DNA of 64,000 nucleotides, taken from positions 1-64,000 of the forward strand of contig JAAYCZ010000018.1 in the NCBI GenBank assembly GCA_012729495.1, given 5' to 3'. Source of the DNA: Syntrophomonadaceae bacterium. Lineage in GTDB: Bacteria; Bacillota; Syntrophomonadia; Syntrophomonadales; Syntrophomonadaceae. Below, one piece after another: positions 25,251 to 33,446 of this stretch; the first letter of the stretch is position 1; the number at the start of each line of letters is the position of its first letter. The notes beneath the pieces were generated by a model. The model made no database searches and had not been told where the DNA came from. It saw only the letters and a program-made list of their open reading frames with translations. The position numbers and the translations under genes are program-made.

Positions 25251-27962
25251 CTATTCCATTTTAACATATCTGATATTGGAAACAAAAACCCTTTGCCAGG
25301 TATACAAAAGCAAACGAGCGATTACTCTTATGCCGGATAAACTAAGAATTAACAACCATTGCCAGCCCAGCAGGGGAACGGTTTTAAAAACAGACTGTAA
25401 AAAGGGCAGATAAATTACGCTCAATTGCATCATGACGGAAAAACATACAGCGAAAATTAAAAATTTATTTTTAAAAAACCCCAATTCAAACGGGGAATAA
25501 TTTTCCGAACGACATTCAAATACATAAAACAACTGAGCCATGACCAGGGTAGTGAAGGCCATGGTGCGGGCCAGATCAAGGCCATTTTGGCCCTGGGAAA
25601 CGCTCCAGCCGTAGGCAATCATAAATATAGCAATAGTGATCACCGCAATATAAATGCCGCGGCTGAAAATCGTCAAAGCCAGTTTATGAGCAAATATGCT
25701 TTCATTTTTAGGGCGGGGCCGACGTTTCATAATCCCGGGTTCAGGAGGTTCCACCCCCAATGCCATCGCCGGCAGGCCGTCTGTGACCAGATTGACCCAT
25801 AGTATTTGGATGGGCAGCAGGGGCAGCGGCAAAGCCATGATCGAAGCCAGCAGCATGACCATAACTTCACCGATATTGCAGCCCAGCAGATAACGGATAA
25901 ACTTTCTGATATTGTCATAGATGGCCCGGCCTTCATAAACCGCTTGTACGATGGTGGAAAAATCATCATCCATCAATACCATCGATGATGCTTCCCGGCT
26001 TACTTCCGTTCCGCTGATGCCCATGGCAATACCTATATCTGCCGCTTTTATGGCCGGAGCATCATTGATCCCGTCGCCGGTCATGGCCACCACCTGGCCA
26101 TGAGATTTCAGCACTTGCACAATCCGATTTTTATGTTGCGGTGAAACTCTGGCCAGCACCCGCTCTTTAATAACTCTTTGATATAGTTTTTCATCATCGA
26201 GATGGTCAATTTCGTGACCGCTAATAACCTCTCTGCCCTTAACCATTCCAATTTCCCTGGCGATGGCGCTGGCGGTCAGGGGGTGATCACCGGTAATCAT
26301 CACCGGAATAATCCCGGCACTGATGCATTGTCTGATCGAGCGTGGGGTTGCCTGACGCGGCGGATCTATCATTCCGCAAATACCGGCCAGAATCAGACCT
26401 GATTCCAGTTCCTTATCACTCATGTTTTCCCATTTACCGCTCGGCAGCGGTTTATACGCAAAACCAAGTACCCGCATCGCTTCATCTGCCCATTGGGCCT
26501 GTAACTTCAGGAAATACTTCTGCTCATTATGGCTGAGCATTAATATTCCTTCGGGTTTGATCAAACGGTCACAGGCAGGCAGGATAACTTCCAAAGCACC
26601 TTTTACCAGTGCCAGATACTCTCCGTTTTCTTCAATAATGGTGGTCATGCATTTGCGGTTGGAATCGAATGGTATTTCCCGCAGAATCTTTTGGCGTATA
26701 TGCAGGCCGGCCTTAGCGGCCATCACCAGCAATGCTCCTTCGGTGGGATCACCTTCAACTTCGTAACCATTCTGTGACGGTTTTAATTGGGCCTGATTGC
26801 AATTGAGGGCCACATTGAGGATCATACGGCTATTTACTGACTGCAGCGGATTAATAGATTTTCCCAGACTGGTAAATCCACCTTCGATCTGATAGCCGTC
26901 ACCGCCTAACTCCGCTATAGTATTGGAGGTGGCTATTTTTCGGACCGTCATTTGATTGCGGGTAAGAGTTCCGGTTTTATCCGAACAAATAACTGTCGTA
27001 CAACCAAGCGTTTCCACGGCCGGCAGTTTTCTAATGATGGCGTTGCGTTTGGCCATTCTCTGTACACCCAGTCCCAGCACAACTGTAACGATCGCCGGCA
27101 GTCCTTCCGGTATGGCAGCCACCGCCAGACTTATCCCGGCCATAAACATAGTCAGCAGCTTTTCCCCGCGTAAAATACCAAGTATGGAAACCAGGGCACA
27201 GACGGCGATACAGATTATAATCAGGATCTTGCCCAGATGATCCAGTCTTATCTGCAAGGGCGTCATAGATTTATCATTTTCTTTCATCATAGCGGCAATT
27301 TCACCCATAACCGTATCCATACCAGTGCCGACTACCAGGGCACGGCCTCTGCCGCGGGTTACAGAGGTTCCCATAAAGCACAGGTTGCTTCGTTCCGCCA
27401 ATACCGTTTCCGGCGGACATATTCCGCCGGCATCTTTGCTAACCGGCACGGATTCTCCGGTCAGGGCAGATTCATCAATTTCCAGACTGCTGCTATAGAC
27501 CAGACGCAAATCAGCCGGAACTTTATCACCGGCTTCAATTAATACCAGATCGCCCGGCACTACATCTACAGCCGCAATTTTTATGCGCTCACCGCCGCGT
27601 ATTACCATTGCCGTCGGGGAAGCTAACTTTTTTATCGCTTCCAGGGATTTTTCCGCCCGATATTCCTGGATAAAACCTAAAACCGCATTAATAACGACAA
27701 TTGCCATTATCGTTATAGCATCTCCCATTGCCCCTACCAAGCCTGAAATCAATGTTGCTACCAGCAGAACCAGCACCATGGTGTCAGTAAATTGATTCAA
27801 CAAAATCAGGGCCGGGTGAATTTGAGATGCAGAAATGAATGTATTATTGAATGTTTCCTTCCTTTTTAATGCTTCTTCGCCTGTCAGTCCCTGTTCTGTA
27901 TCACTTTTGAGCAGTTTAGCGGTTGCATCAATCGGCAGATTCCACCAGACATTTTTTGTCAT
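25251..27962 (-). CDS. Cation-transporting P-type ATPase (SERCA/PMR1-like calcium pump)
   Basis: A 903-residue type IIA P-type ATPase. Order: N-terminal actuator region, TGES near 166, TM4 with AAIPEGLPA near 295, phosphorylation site DKTGTLT near 331, the KGA nucleotide loop, MTGDGINDAPA hinge near 633, and C-terminal membrane helices. TM5 NIGE and TM6 NLVTDGLP carry the Asn/Glu and Asn/Asp ligands of calcium pumps, which favours calcium over other ions (inference). GGGGGAG lies nine bases before the ATG. Separated from dapF by about 55 bases. Confidence 0.9.
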   Translation of the reverse strand: MTKNVWWNLPIDATAKLLKSDTEQGLTGEEALKRKETFNNTFISASQIHPALILLNQFTDTMVLVLLVATLISGLVGAMGDAITIMAIVVINAVLGFIQEYRAEKSLEAIKKLASPTAMVIRGGERIKIAAVDVVPGDLVLIEAGDKVPADLRLVYSSSLEIDESALTGESVPVSKDAGGICPPETVLAERSNLCFMGTSVTRGRGRALVVGTGMDTVMGEIAAMMKENDKSMTPLQIRLDHLGKILIIICIAVCALVSILGILRGEKLLTMFMAGISLAVAAIPEGLPAIVTVVLGLGVQRMAKRNAIIRKLPAVETLGCTTVICSDKTGTLTRNQMTVRKIATSNTIAELGGDGYQIEGGFTSLGKSINPLQSVNSRMILNVALNCNQAQLKPSQNGYEVEGDPTEGALLVMAAKAGLHIRQKILREIPFDSNRKCMTTIIEENGEYLALVKGALEVILPACDRLIKPEGILMLSHNEQKYFLKLQAQWADEAMRVLGFAYKPLPSGKWENMSDKELESGLILAGICGMIDPPRQATPRSIRQCISAGIIPVMITGDHPLTASAIAREIGMVKGREVISGHEIDHLDDEKLYQRVIKERVLARVSPQHKNRIVQVLKSHGQVVAMTGDGINDAPAIKAADIGIAMGISGTEVSREASSMVLMDDDFSTIVQAVYEGRAIYDNIRKFIRYLLGCNIGEVMVMLLASIMALPLPLLPIQILWVNLVTDGLPAMALGVEPPEPGIMKRRPRPKNESIFAHKLALTIFSRGIYIAVITIAIFMIAYGWSVSQGQNGLDLARTMAFTTLVMAQLFYVFECRSENYSPFELGFFKNKFLIFAVCFSVMMQLSVIYLPFLQSVFKTVPLLGWQWLLILSLSGIRVIARLLLYTWQRVFVSNIRYVKME

Positions 27963-28071
27963 TAAATAGTCTCCCCCAAATTACTTATTGACAAATGCTT
28001 ATTCACGGGACAGCTATAAAATGACATTAGACAGGCTATAGATTGGTCTTTTAAGCCAAAAACAACCGACA

Positions 28072-28098
28072 CAAAAAACCGCGGTAATTACCGCGGTC
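28072..28098 (-). terminator. Intrinsic terminator with perfect palindrome
   Basis: ACCGCGGTAATTACCGCGGT (28078-28097) is a perfect 20-base palindrome followed by six Ts on the minus strand, about 30 bases beyond the 28127 gene. It ends that operon ahead of the ATPase gene. Confidence 0.85.
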
Positions 28099-28126
28099 GC
28101 CAGATAACTTTAAATATATTGATGCT

Positions 28127-28750
28127 TTACAGTAATGATTTTATTTTTATGGCAGATTCTTCCGTAAATTTGGTCTCATCAACACAGATTATATAATGGC
28201 TGCCATTATAATGAAAATTAGTGTTTACCTCCGCCAGATCAAAAACCCCGCAAGATTTCAGGACATATTCGCCTACTCTGGTACCAAACAGAATTACATA
28301 ATCAGGACGCAGGATTTCTATTTCTTCCATAAGATAAGGCAGGCAATTCATCAGCACATCAACCGAAGGCTTAATCGGTATGCCTTCGCATTTTTGATTA
28401 GTCAGTAAACAGTTGTATTCTTTGTCAATTAATTTGTTGGACATAAAACAATTGGTATTTTCCTTAACCGCACAAGCTTTGGGCTGACACCTGTCCATAA
28501 ATGTGTAATAAATTTTTTCGGTATTTAAATGCTTTATTAACATACTTCTGAGTTCAAGTACGGCTTCACGGTTCTTGGTAAATTTATTGTCACATTCAAA
28601 CACCATCAGCAACTGCGGTTGCAGATCACCTTTGCCCAGCGACGGGCGCCTTATACATTGGGTCAGCTCCTGACAGCGGTTGCATTTTACGATTCTGTCT
28701 TCCATGTCGATAATTCGTTTGATATTTTGTTCCCGAGTACCCTTTTTCAT
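28127..28750 (-). CDS. Uracil-DNA-glycosylase-superfamily-like protein, probably catalytically degenerate
   Basis: A 207-residue protein with an N-terminal CNRC (about 23-26), a middle CQPKAC, NCLL..KCEG, and NCLPYLMEEIEILRPDYVILFGTRVG near 139. The last segment and the cysteine pattern resemble family 4/5 uracil-DNA glycosylases, where four cysteines hold a 4Fe-4S cluster. However, the catalytic GEAPG motif is replaced by a VFECDNK stretch and the HPS motif is absent, so glycosylase activity is doubtful. It ends a small operon with an unknown gene and a wall hydrolase. Confidence 0.55.
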   Translation of the reverse strand: MKKGTREQNIKRIIDMEDRIVKCNRCQELTQCIRRPSLGKGDLQPQLLMVFECDNKFTKNREAVLELRSMLIKHLNTEKIYYTFMDRCQPKACAVKENTNCFMSNKLIDKEYNCLLTNQKCEGIPIKPSVDVLMNCLPYLMEEIEILRPDYVILFGTRVGEYVLKSCGVFDLAEVNTNFHYNGSHYIICVDETKFTEESAIKIKSLL

Positions 28751-28782
28751 AATATATCCCCCGTATAAGCAGCCAATTTACC

Positions 28783-29163
28783 CTAGAATTTTTCTAAATA
28801 TTCCCGGGTATGTTGATTGATACCCCAGGTTGAATCAGCTATCTTGCTGCAAATATAAGCGCGTATATTATCATCCATTGCAGGATCTTCTTTGTCTATC
28901 AGCAGGAAAAAGCAGCGTAAAATATCAACCATATTAAGAAACAAACGTTCAGTAGGCGTTTTTTTCAGCAGATTATCTTTTTTGCCATAGAAATAAACCA
29001 TCCTTTTGATTACCCAGGCAATTTCCGCATTGTTCCATAAACGCTTAGACAGAATTTCGGATAATAATTGCTCCGGGCCAATGGCATTTTCTCTTATCTC
29101 CAGTTCCTGCCAATCTTGCTTTCCCAATACCGTGGAAGGTATCCCGAACATTTCCTGTTCCAT
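28783..29163 (-). CDS. Unknown protein, 126 residues
   Basis: I do not recognise a family. The start at ATG 29163 is supported by AAGGGG six bases upstream; a longer frame to 29232 overlaps the preceding gene and is less likely. The protein looks soluble and mostly helical, with a tryptophan-containing middle (NNAEIAWVIKRMVYF) and one hydrophobic helix near LNMVDILRCFFLLI. It lies between the LysM-NlpC hydrolase and the glycosylase-like gene on one transcript. Confidence 0.7.
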   Translation of the reverse strand: MEQEMFGIPSTVLGKQDWQELEIRENAIGPEQLLSEILSKRLWNNAEIAWVIKRMVYFYGKKDNLLKKTPTERLFLNMVDILRCFFLLIDKEDPAMDDNIRAYICSKIADSTWGINQHTREYLEKF

Positions 29164-29191
29164 ATTGTTCCCCTTATGATTTATATAGAGA

Positions 29192-30040
29192 TCAGCGAAT
29201 AATTCTTCTGGCTCCGACATATGATCTCGCATAATATGATGAACTCATGGCAGTATATATAACTCCGCCGCTGCGGGGTGAACTCGAATGAATCATCTGG
29301 CCGTTGCCGGCATAAATGCCGACGTGATCAATACTGCCGCTGGCAGCATAAAAAAGCAGATCGCCTGGCTGCAGGTCGCTTTGGTCAACGGCTGTACCGA
29401 CTGAATACTGCCCGGCAGCCGTTCGGGGCAGACTGATACCGGCGCGGGCAAATATGTAACTGGTAAAACCGGAACAATCAAAACCACCGGGGCCGGAACC
29501 GCCATATTTATATGGTGTGCCTAAATACTGCGCCGCATCTTCCACCAGTCTTGTCCCACTTACATTGTCACCGGATCTTGACACGGTTGTATTGGCGGCG
29601 GCAGAAGCTTCAATTTTAAGCGTTTGACCAATTTTCAGATTATCAGAAGACAATCCGTTGCTGGTCTTTATGTTATTAATACTGGTTCCGAAATGCCGGG
29701 CAATCGCCCATAAACTATCGCCGCTTTTCACCACATATGTATGTGTATTGGCCGTTACCTCAGCTGATGCAGCCGGGGCTGGATTTGCTGCCGCTGCGGT
29801 TGTTGTCACCGTCTGATTGGAATTACTGGTAAGAATCAGATTCTGCCCGATTCTCAAAAAATCCGAATTCAGTCCATTTAATTTTTTAATTTGGTCTATG
29901 CTAACCCCATATGTATTGGAGATCTTCCATAACGTATCACCGGCTTTTACTATATAATTAGCTGGGGTTGCCAGTGCCATAGCTGTCATCAAAGTCCAGA
30001 TAAATAATGTTGCCAAAAAGAATAATAGCTTTTTTTTCAT
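29192..30040 (-). CDS. Secreted LysM-NlpC/P60 peptidoglycan hydrolase
   Basis: A 282-residue exported wall hydrolase. A signal peptide (1-25, ends AMALA) precedes two LysM repeats (about 29-72 and 101-144; both contain GDTLW or GDSLW), a low-complexity Ala/Thr/Pro linker between them, and a C-terminal NlpC/P60 endopeptidase (about 165-282). The catalytic Cys (FDCSGF), His (DHVGIY) and third polar His (MIHSS) are present. The ribosome binding site AGGTAGGG lies inside an inverted repeat (see the hairpin entry). In spore formers such enzymes act in growth or spore-cortex work; the exact role is not shown. Confidence 0.9.
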   Translation of the reverse strand: MKKKLLFFLATLFIWTLMTAMALATPANYIVKAGDTLWKISNTYGVSIDQIKKLNGLNSDFLRIGQNLILTSNSNQTVTTTAAAANPAPAASAEVTANTHTYVVKSGDSLWAIARHFGTSINNIKTSNGLSSDNLKIGQTLKIEASAAANTTVSRSGDNVSGTRLVEDAAQYLGTPYKYGGSGPGGFDCSGFTSYIFARAGISLPRTAAGQYSVGTAVDQSDLQPGDLLFYAASGSIDHVGIYAGNGQMIHSSSPRSGGVIYTAMSSSYYARSYVGARRIIR

Positions 30041-30042
30041 CC

Positions 30043-30100
30043 TACCCTACCTTTCGTTGAACAATTGCAATAAAATACTTAATTCAACACAGGTAGGGTA
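30043..30100 (-). promoter_or_regulatory. 5'-UTR hairpin masking the ribosome binding site of the LysM-NlpC gene
   Basis: On the minus strand TACCCTACCT (30100-30091) pairs perfectly with AGGTAGGGTA (30052-30043), and GTTGAA with TTCAAC extends the stem inward. The 3' arm is the ribosome binding site itself, ending two bases before the ATG. When folded, translation initiation should be blocked, so this may be a thermometer, a protein-binding site or a cleavage-controlled switch. Confidence 0.6.
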
Positions 30101-30132
30101 CTTTCCTGCAAACATTAATTATTTTTCATAAA

Positions 30133-30978
30133 TTATGTTAATTTATTTTTATATGCCTTTAAGCTCACCATCGTTTCCCGATCAATACCTGACACTCCAA
30201 GTTGGTCACGGCTTTCACTGCTACCCGGGCCATGATAGTCAGAGCCTCCGGTAACCAGCAGTTTTTTTTCACGGGCCAGCTTTAAGTAATCCGCGGTCTG
30301 TTGTTTACTGTGCCGAGGATAATATACTTCCAAACCCTCAATCCCGGTCTTTATCAACCTGCCTATCAGCGCCTGATTCTTAATCAAGCCGGGATGGGCC
30401 AGGACGGCTATGCCGCCGCTCGACTTGATTAATTCAATCGCTTCCCGGGGAGGAAATTTATAGCGTTTAACGTAGGCCGGCCGCCCATAGTCAATGTATT
30501 GTTCAAAAACCTGTCTGATATTTTCGGCATAGCCCGCCTCCACCATGGCCATGGCGATATGCGGCCTTCCAATCAGATCACTGCCGGCCAGACTGGCAAC
30601 TTTTTCAAAGCTTAGCCTGCATCCCAAATCATTTAATTTCTCCACCATCTGCAGGGCCCGGTTTCTTCTTTGCGTACGAATTTCGTGCAATCTGTCTCGG
30701 AAGCCGGGATGATTATAGCCAATGTAATATCCCAAAATATGAACTTCATTGCCCTCTTCCTCCGGTTCCGTATTTAACTCGATGCCGGGAACATAATCAA
30801 TTTTAAGGGCAGCGAACTTTATATAAGTAATTGTTTCTTCCACACCATCAAGGGTGTCATGGTCTGTGATGGAAATACCGACCAAACCTTGAGCAATCGC
30901 TTTTTTTATTAACGATTGCGGACTGAGGGTCCCGTCTGAAAAAGTTGAATGAACATGCAAATCATATTCGCAGTGCAT
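30133..30978 (-). CDS. PHP-domain phosphoesterase (YciV/RNase AM-like)
   Basis: A 281-residue polymerase-and-histidinol-phosphatase domain protein. The metal-binding motifs are DLHVHSTFSDGT at the N-terminus, SITDHDTLDG near 36, PGIELNTE near 63, AHPGLI near 194 and GGSDYHGPG near 245. Relatives release phosphate from 3',5'-bisphosphonucleotides or trim 5' RNA ends; which applies here is not shown. The ATG at 30978 has AGGAGG seven bases upstream. The stop is about 90 bases before the next gene, and the dipeptidase gene precedes it closely. Confidence 0.85.
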   Translation of the reverse strand: MHCEYDLHVHSTFSDGTLSPQSLIKKAIAQGLVGISITDHDTLDGVEETITYIKFAALKIDYVPGIELNTEPEEEGNEVHILGYYIGYNHPGFRDRLHEIRTQRRNRALQMVEKLNDLGCRLSFEKVASLAGSDLIGRPHIAMAMVEAGYAENIRQVFEQYIDYGRPAYVKRYKFPPREAIELIKSSGGIAVLAHPGLIKNQALIGRLIKTGIEGLEVYYPRHSKQQTADYLKLAREKKLLVTGGSDYHGPGSSESRDQLGVSGIDRETMVSLKAYKNKLT

Positions 30979-30991
30979 AATTTGCCTCCTG

Positions 30992-31915
30992 TTAAATAAT
31001 TTGCTGCAGGGCATACAACACATTGGCAAATAAAATTTTCTCTGTTTCCGCGGCAGTAAAACCGCGATTTTGAATCATTTCCGGCAAAAACTGATATCCG
31101 CCTACCTCACTAATAATCATATCATCGGCTCCGTCAAAATCCGAACCCAAAGCCAGATATTCCACTCCGATCAGATCGGCAATATAGACCATATGATCAA
31201 GCATGGCATCATAATCTTTGCGTTCCTGGCTGACAAAATCAGCCACCTGGGTAATGCCTATTAAGCCTCCATGGTCAGCCAGCTTTTTTAATTGCTCATC
31301 ATCCAGATTGCGAGGATGAGGGCATAGGCTGAAGGCGTTGGCGTGGGTTACCATGACCGGTTTGCGGTAGTACTCCAGGGCATCATAAAAAGATCCCTTG
31401 GACATATGGGCCAGATCCAGGACCATCCCCAGCTGATCCATTTCCATAACCAGGCGGCGGCCAAGTTTGCTCAAGCCTCCGGCTGCCTCTGCCTCAGAGG
31501 CTCCGGCTGCAAATTGGTTGCGCTCGTTCCAGGTCGGACCGATACTTCTTAGACCGGCTCGATAAAGTAAGTATAATATGTCCAGATCATGACCCAGACA
31601 TTCCGCTCCTTCCAGATGCAACAAGGCCCCCATTGTTCCCGTCCGCTCAGCCGCCATGATGTCATCGTAACAGCGCACTTGCTGTATCTGCGCGGGGTTG
31701 GCTTCGATTTCCTGATAAAACTTCTGTAATTGTTGCAAGATCATCCGCAAAGTCCGGTTGGGTTCATCCGGCCGGGTAAACATGGCAAAAAATTGTAATC
31801 CTATGCCGGCCCGGACGGCACGTTCCAGATCAAATTGGCCCTGATTGCAGTCCAGATTCAGATCATTTTGCTGCAAGAAAGATATTGTATCACAATGCAG
31901 GTCAGCAATTCTCAT
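30992..31915 (-). CDS. Membrane dipeptidase (renal dipeptidase family, M19)
   Basis: A 307-residue zinc dipeptidase. The zinc ligands appear in order: ADLHCDT (residues 4-10), LHLEGAECLG near 117, MVTHANAF near 192 and DFDGAD near 260. Such enzymes hydrolyse dipeptides, some containing D-residues, so they can recycle wall fragments. The ATG at 31915 is preferred over an in-frame TTG at 31930, as GGAG lies nine bases upstream. It precedes the PHP gene on the same strand. Confidence 0.9.
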   Translation of the reverse strand: MRIADLHCDTISFLQQNDLNLDCNQGQFDLERAVRAGIGLQFFAMFTRPDEPNRTLRMILQQLQKFYQEIEANPAQIQQVRCYDDIMAAERTGTMGALLHLEGAECLGHDLDILYLLYRAGLRSIGPTWNERNQFAAGASEAEAAGGLSKLGRRLVMEMDQLGMVLDLAHMSKGSFYDALEYYRKPVMVTHANAFSLCPHPRNLDDEQLKKLADHGGLIGITQVADFVSQERKDYDAMLDHMVYIADLIGVEYLALGSDFDGADDMIISEVGGYQFLPEMIQNRGFTAAETEKILFANVLYALQQII

Positions 31916-31992
31916 AGAAATTCTCTCCAATTCATTGGTCTTTTTGTGCTCATAATTAATATTTTATAAATTATATTATGTGCACGGGCAAG

Positions 31993-32020
31993 AGAAAAAA
32001 ACCTGCCACAAAAGCAGGTT
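31993..32020 (-). terminator. Intrinsic terminator beyond spoVS and repeat A copy 2
   Basis: AACCTGC pairs with GCAGGTT around a short loop and is followed by seven Ts on the minus strand. Part of this hairpin is duplicated on the other side of the repeat element (16-bp direct repeats at 32008 and 32224). Confidence 0.8.
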
Positions 32021-32239
32021 CCCAGAGCGTCAAAAAAGGTGAATAGCTGCGTTATGCCAAAATCCCGTTCAGTCGGTGTACTTTTTATGGGGACATTCCC
32101 CGCCAAGGGGTGTGTCCCCATACCTTACATCGCCTCAATCATGGGCTTTTTGCAAGCCTTGCTCTTCGCCTTTTTTGCTCACTCTGTTGATTTTAGACTT
32201 TATTGACAGTCTGAAAGCCGGTTACAAAAGCAGGTTCCC
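32008..32239. repeat. 16-bp direct repeats flanking repeat A copy 2
   Basis: ACAAAAGCAGGTTCCC occurs at 32008-32023 and again at 32224-32239, exactly, on both sides of the palindromic element. The first copy is half of a working terminator; the second lacks its pairing arm. This is what insertion into the terminator with duplication of the target would leave. Confidence 0.7.
32023..32186. repeat. Repeat family A, copy 2 (palindromic intergenic element)
   Basis: The best-preserved copy, about 164 bp. CAGAGCGTCAAAAAAGGTGAA at one end pairs with the complement of TTCGCCTTTTTTGCTCACTCTG at the other. The pairing continues inward with interruptions to a central GGGGACATTCCCC/GGGGTGTGTCCCC hairpin, so the whole element is an imperfect palindrome. 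It lies 60 bases beyond the spoVS stop. Confidence 0.9.
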
Positions 32240-32245
32240 CAAGCC

Positions 32246-32506
32246 TTATCTCGGTTCAATAATAAGCTTAATGGCAGTTCTCTCCTCACCGTCAATCATA
32301 ATATCCGTAAATGCCGGAATGCAGATCAGATCCATTCCGCTGGGGGCAACAAAACCACGGGCTATGGCAATGGCTTTGATGGCCTGGTTGATTGCGCCCG
32401 CGCCGATCGCTTGTATTTCTGCTGATCCTTTTTCTCTTAAAACACCAGCTAATGCTCCTGCAACCGAATTAGGACTCGATTTCGCTGATACTTTTAATAC
32501 TTCCAT
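32246..32506 (-). CDS. spoVS: Stage V sporulation protein S
   Basis: An 86-residue protein with the exact family length, starting MEVLKVSAKSSPN and containing the Ala/Gly-rich GAGAINQAIKAIAIARGFVAP. SpoVS is needed for late sporulation and spore coat and core formation in Bacillus; it resembles a nucleic-acid-binding Alba fold. ATG 32506 has AGGGAGG seven bases upstream; a longer frame is not needed. A sigma-H-like promoter lies about 70 bases upstream. A repeat element follows it. Confidence 0.95.
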   Translation of the reverse strand: MEVLKVSAKSSPNSVAGALAGVLREKGSAEIQAIGAGAINQAIKAIAIARGFVAPSGMDLICIPAFTDIMIDGEERTAIKLIIEPR

Positions 32507-32577
32507 TAAAATAACCTCCCTCAATAATGAAAAACTATCTTTATTATTGTTGTGATTGGTTGCTCTTATAGAAGTAT

Positions 32578-32604
32578 ATTCTCATTTCTTTCAGTAATTC
32601 CTTC
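32578..32604 (-). promoter_or_regulatory. Candidate sigma-H promoter of spoVS
   Basis: On the minus strand GAAGGAATT (32604-32596) fits the sigma-H -35 pattern RnAGGAwWW and TGAGAAT (32584-32578) fits RnnGAAT except its first base, with an 11-base spacer. Bacillus spoVS is a sigma-H gene, which supports the reading. Confidence 0.55.
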
Positions 32605-32639
32605 TTTTTTCCAGCTTTTCTTTGGATATATTTTCATAT

Positions 32640-33431
32640 TTAAACTTTATTGTTTAAAACGTGCGATATTCTCTCAATGTTAATGGTTTTCATACTGTCC
32701 TCATCCACCTGCAGAACTACTCCCTGCAGCTGAGCTGCTCCTTCGGCCACCTGAAAGCGACTCGGTCTGGCATTTAGAAAACGCTCAATAATCGGTTGTT
32801 TTTCCATCCCCAGAATGGAATCAATCGGTCCGGTCATACCCAAATCAGTAATGTAAGCCGTCCCGTTGGGCAGAATCTTTTCGTCGGCGGTCTGAATGTG
32901 AGTGTGGGTGCCCAATACAGCAGAAACCCGACCATCAAGATAATAACCGAAGGCAACTTTTTCAGAAGTAGCCTCGGCATGAAAATCAACAATGATATAA
33001 TCGACAAGCGTATGAATTTCCTGCAATGTATCATCCAGCGCCCGAAAAGGACAATCAAGGGCGGGCAGGAATACTCTGCCGCTGGCATTGATGACCGCAA
33101 TTTTTTTGTTGAATCCGGCTTTAAATATGTGTATCCCCTGACCGGGACAATCAGCGGGATAATTGATGGGTCTGATCAAGCGCGGTTCATCATCAATAAA
33201 CGAAAATATGTTTTTATTATCCCAAACATGATTACCCATGGTCAGGCAGTCAATCCCGATGCCCAGCAGTTCATTCTTGACATCAAGGGTTAGACCACGG
33301 CCGCCGGCGGCATTTTCAGCATTGGCTATGGTAAAATCAATATTATACCGGGTTTGAATCCAGCTCAGCATACTTTTTAATATTTCCCGTCCGGGCCGGC
33401 CGACAATATCACCGATAACAAGTATATTCAA
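32640..33431 (-). CDS. ymdB: YmdB-family metallophosphoesterase (2',3'-cyclic nucleotide phosphodiesterase)
   Basis: A 263-residue calcineurin-like phosphoesterase of the TIGR00282 group. The metal ligands appear as GDIVGRPGR near 7, NAENAAGGRG near 38, MGNHVWDN near 67, DFHAEAT near 150 and GTHTHIQTADE near 175. In Bacillus YmdB affects biofilm and RNA metabolism. TTG start with GGAGG eight bases upstream. The spoVS-ymdB-rny order is conserved with Bacillus, except for one extra gene before rny. Confidence 0.92.
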   Translation of the reverse strand: MNILVIGDIVGRPGREILKSMLSWIQTRYNIDFTIANAENAAGGRGLTLDVKNELLGIGIDCLTMGNHVWDNKNIFSFIDDEPRLIRPINYPADCPGQGIHIFKAGFNKKIAVINASGRVFLPALDCPFRALDDTLQEIHTLVDYIIVDFHAEATSEKVAFGYYLDGRVSAVLGTHTHIQTADEKILPNGTAYITDLGMTGPIDSILGMEKQPIIERFLNARPSRFQVAEGAAQLQGVVLQVDEDSMKTINIERISHVLNNKV

Positions 33432-33446
33432 ATTATAATCCTCCGT

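Noticed and set aside
30041-30132. c-di-AMP (ydaO) riboswitch ahead of the wall hydrolase
   Set aside because: Such hydrolases often have one, but only about 90 bases are available and the conserved core is absent; a simple hairpin explains the region.
32076-32555. 159-codon plus-strand frame over repeat A copy 2 and spoVS
   Set aside because: It reads through the palindromic element and antisense to spoVS; similar frames recur at other repeat copies.
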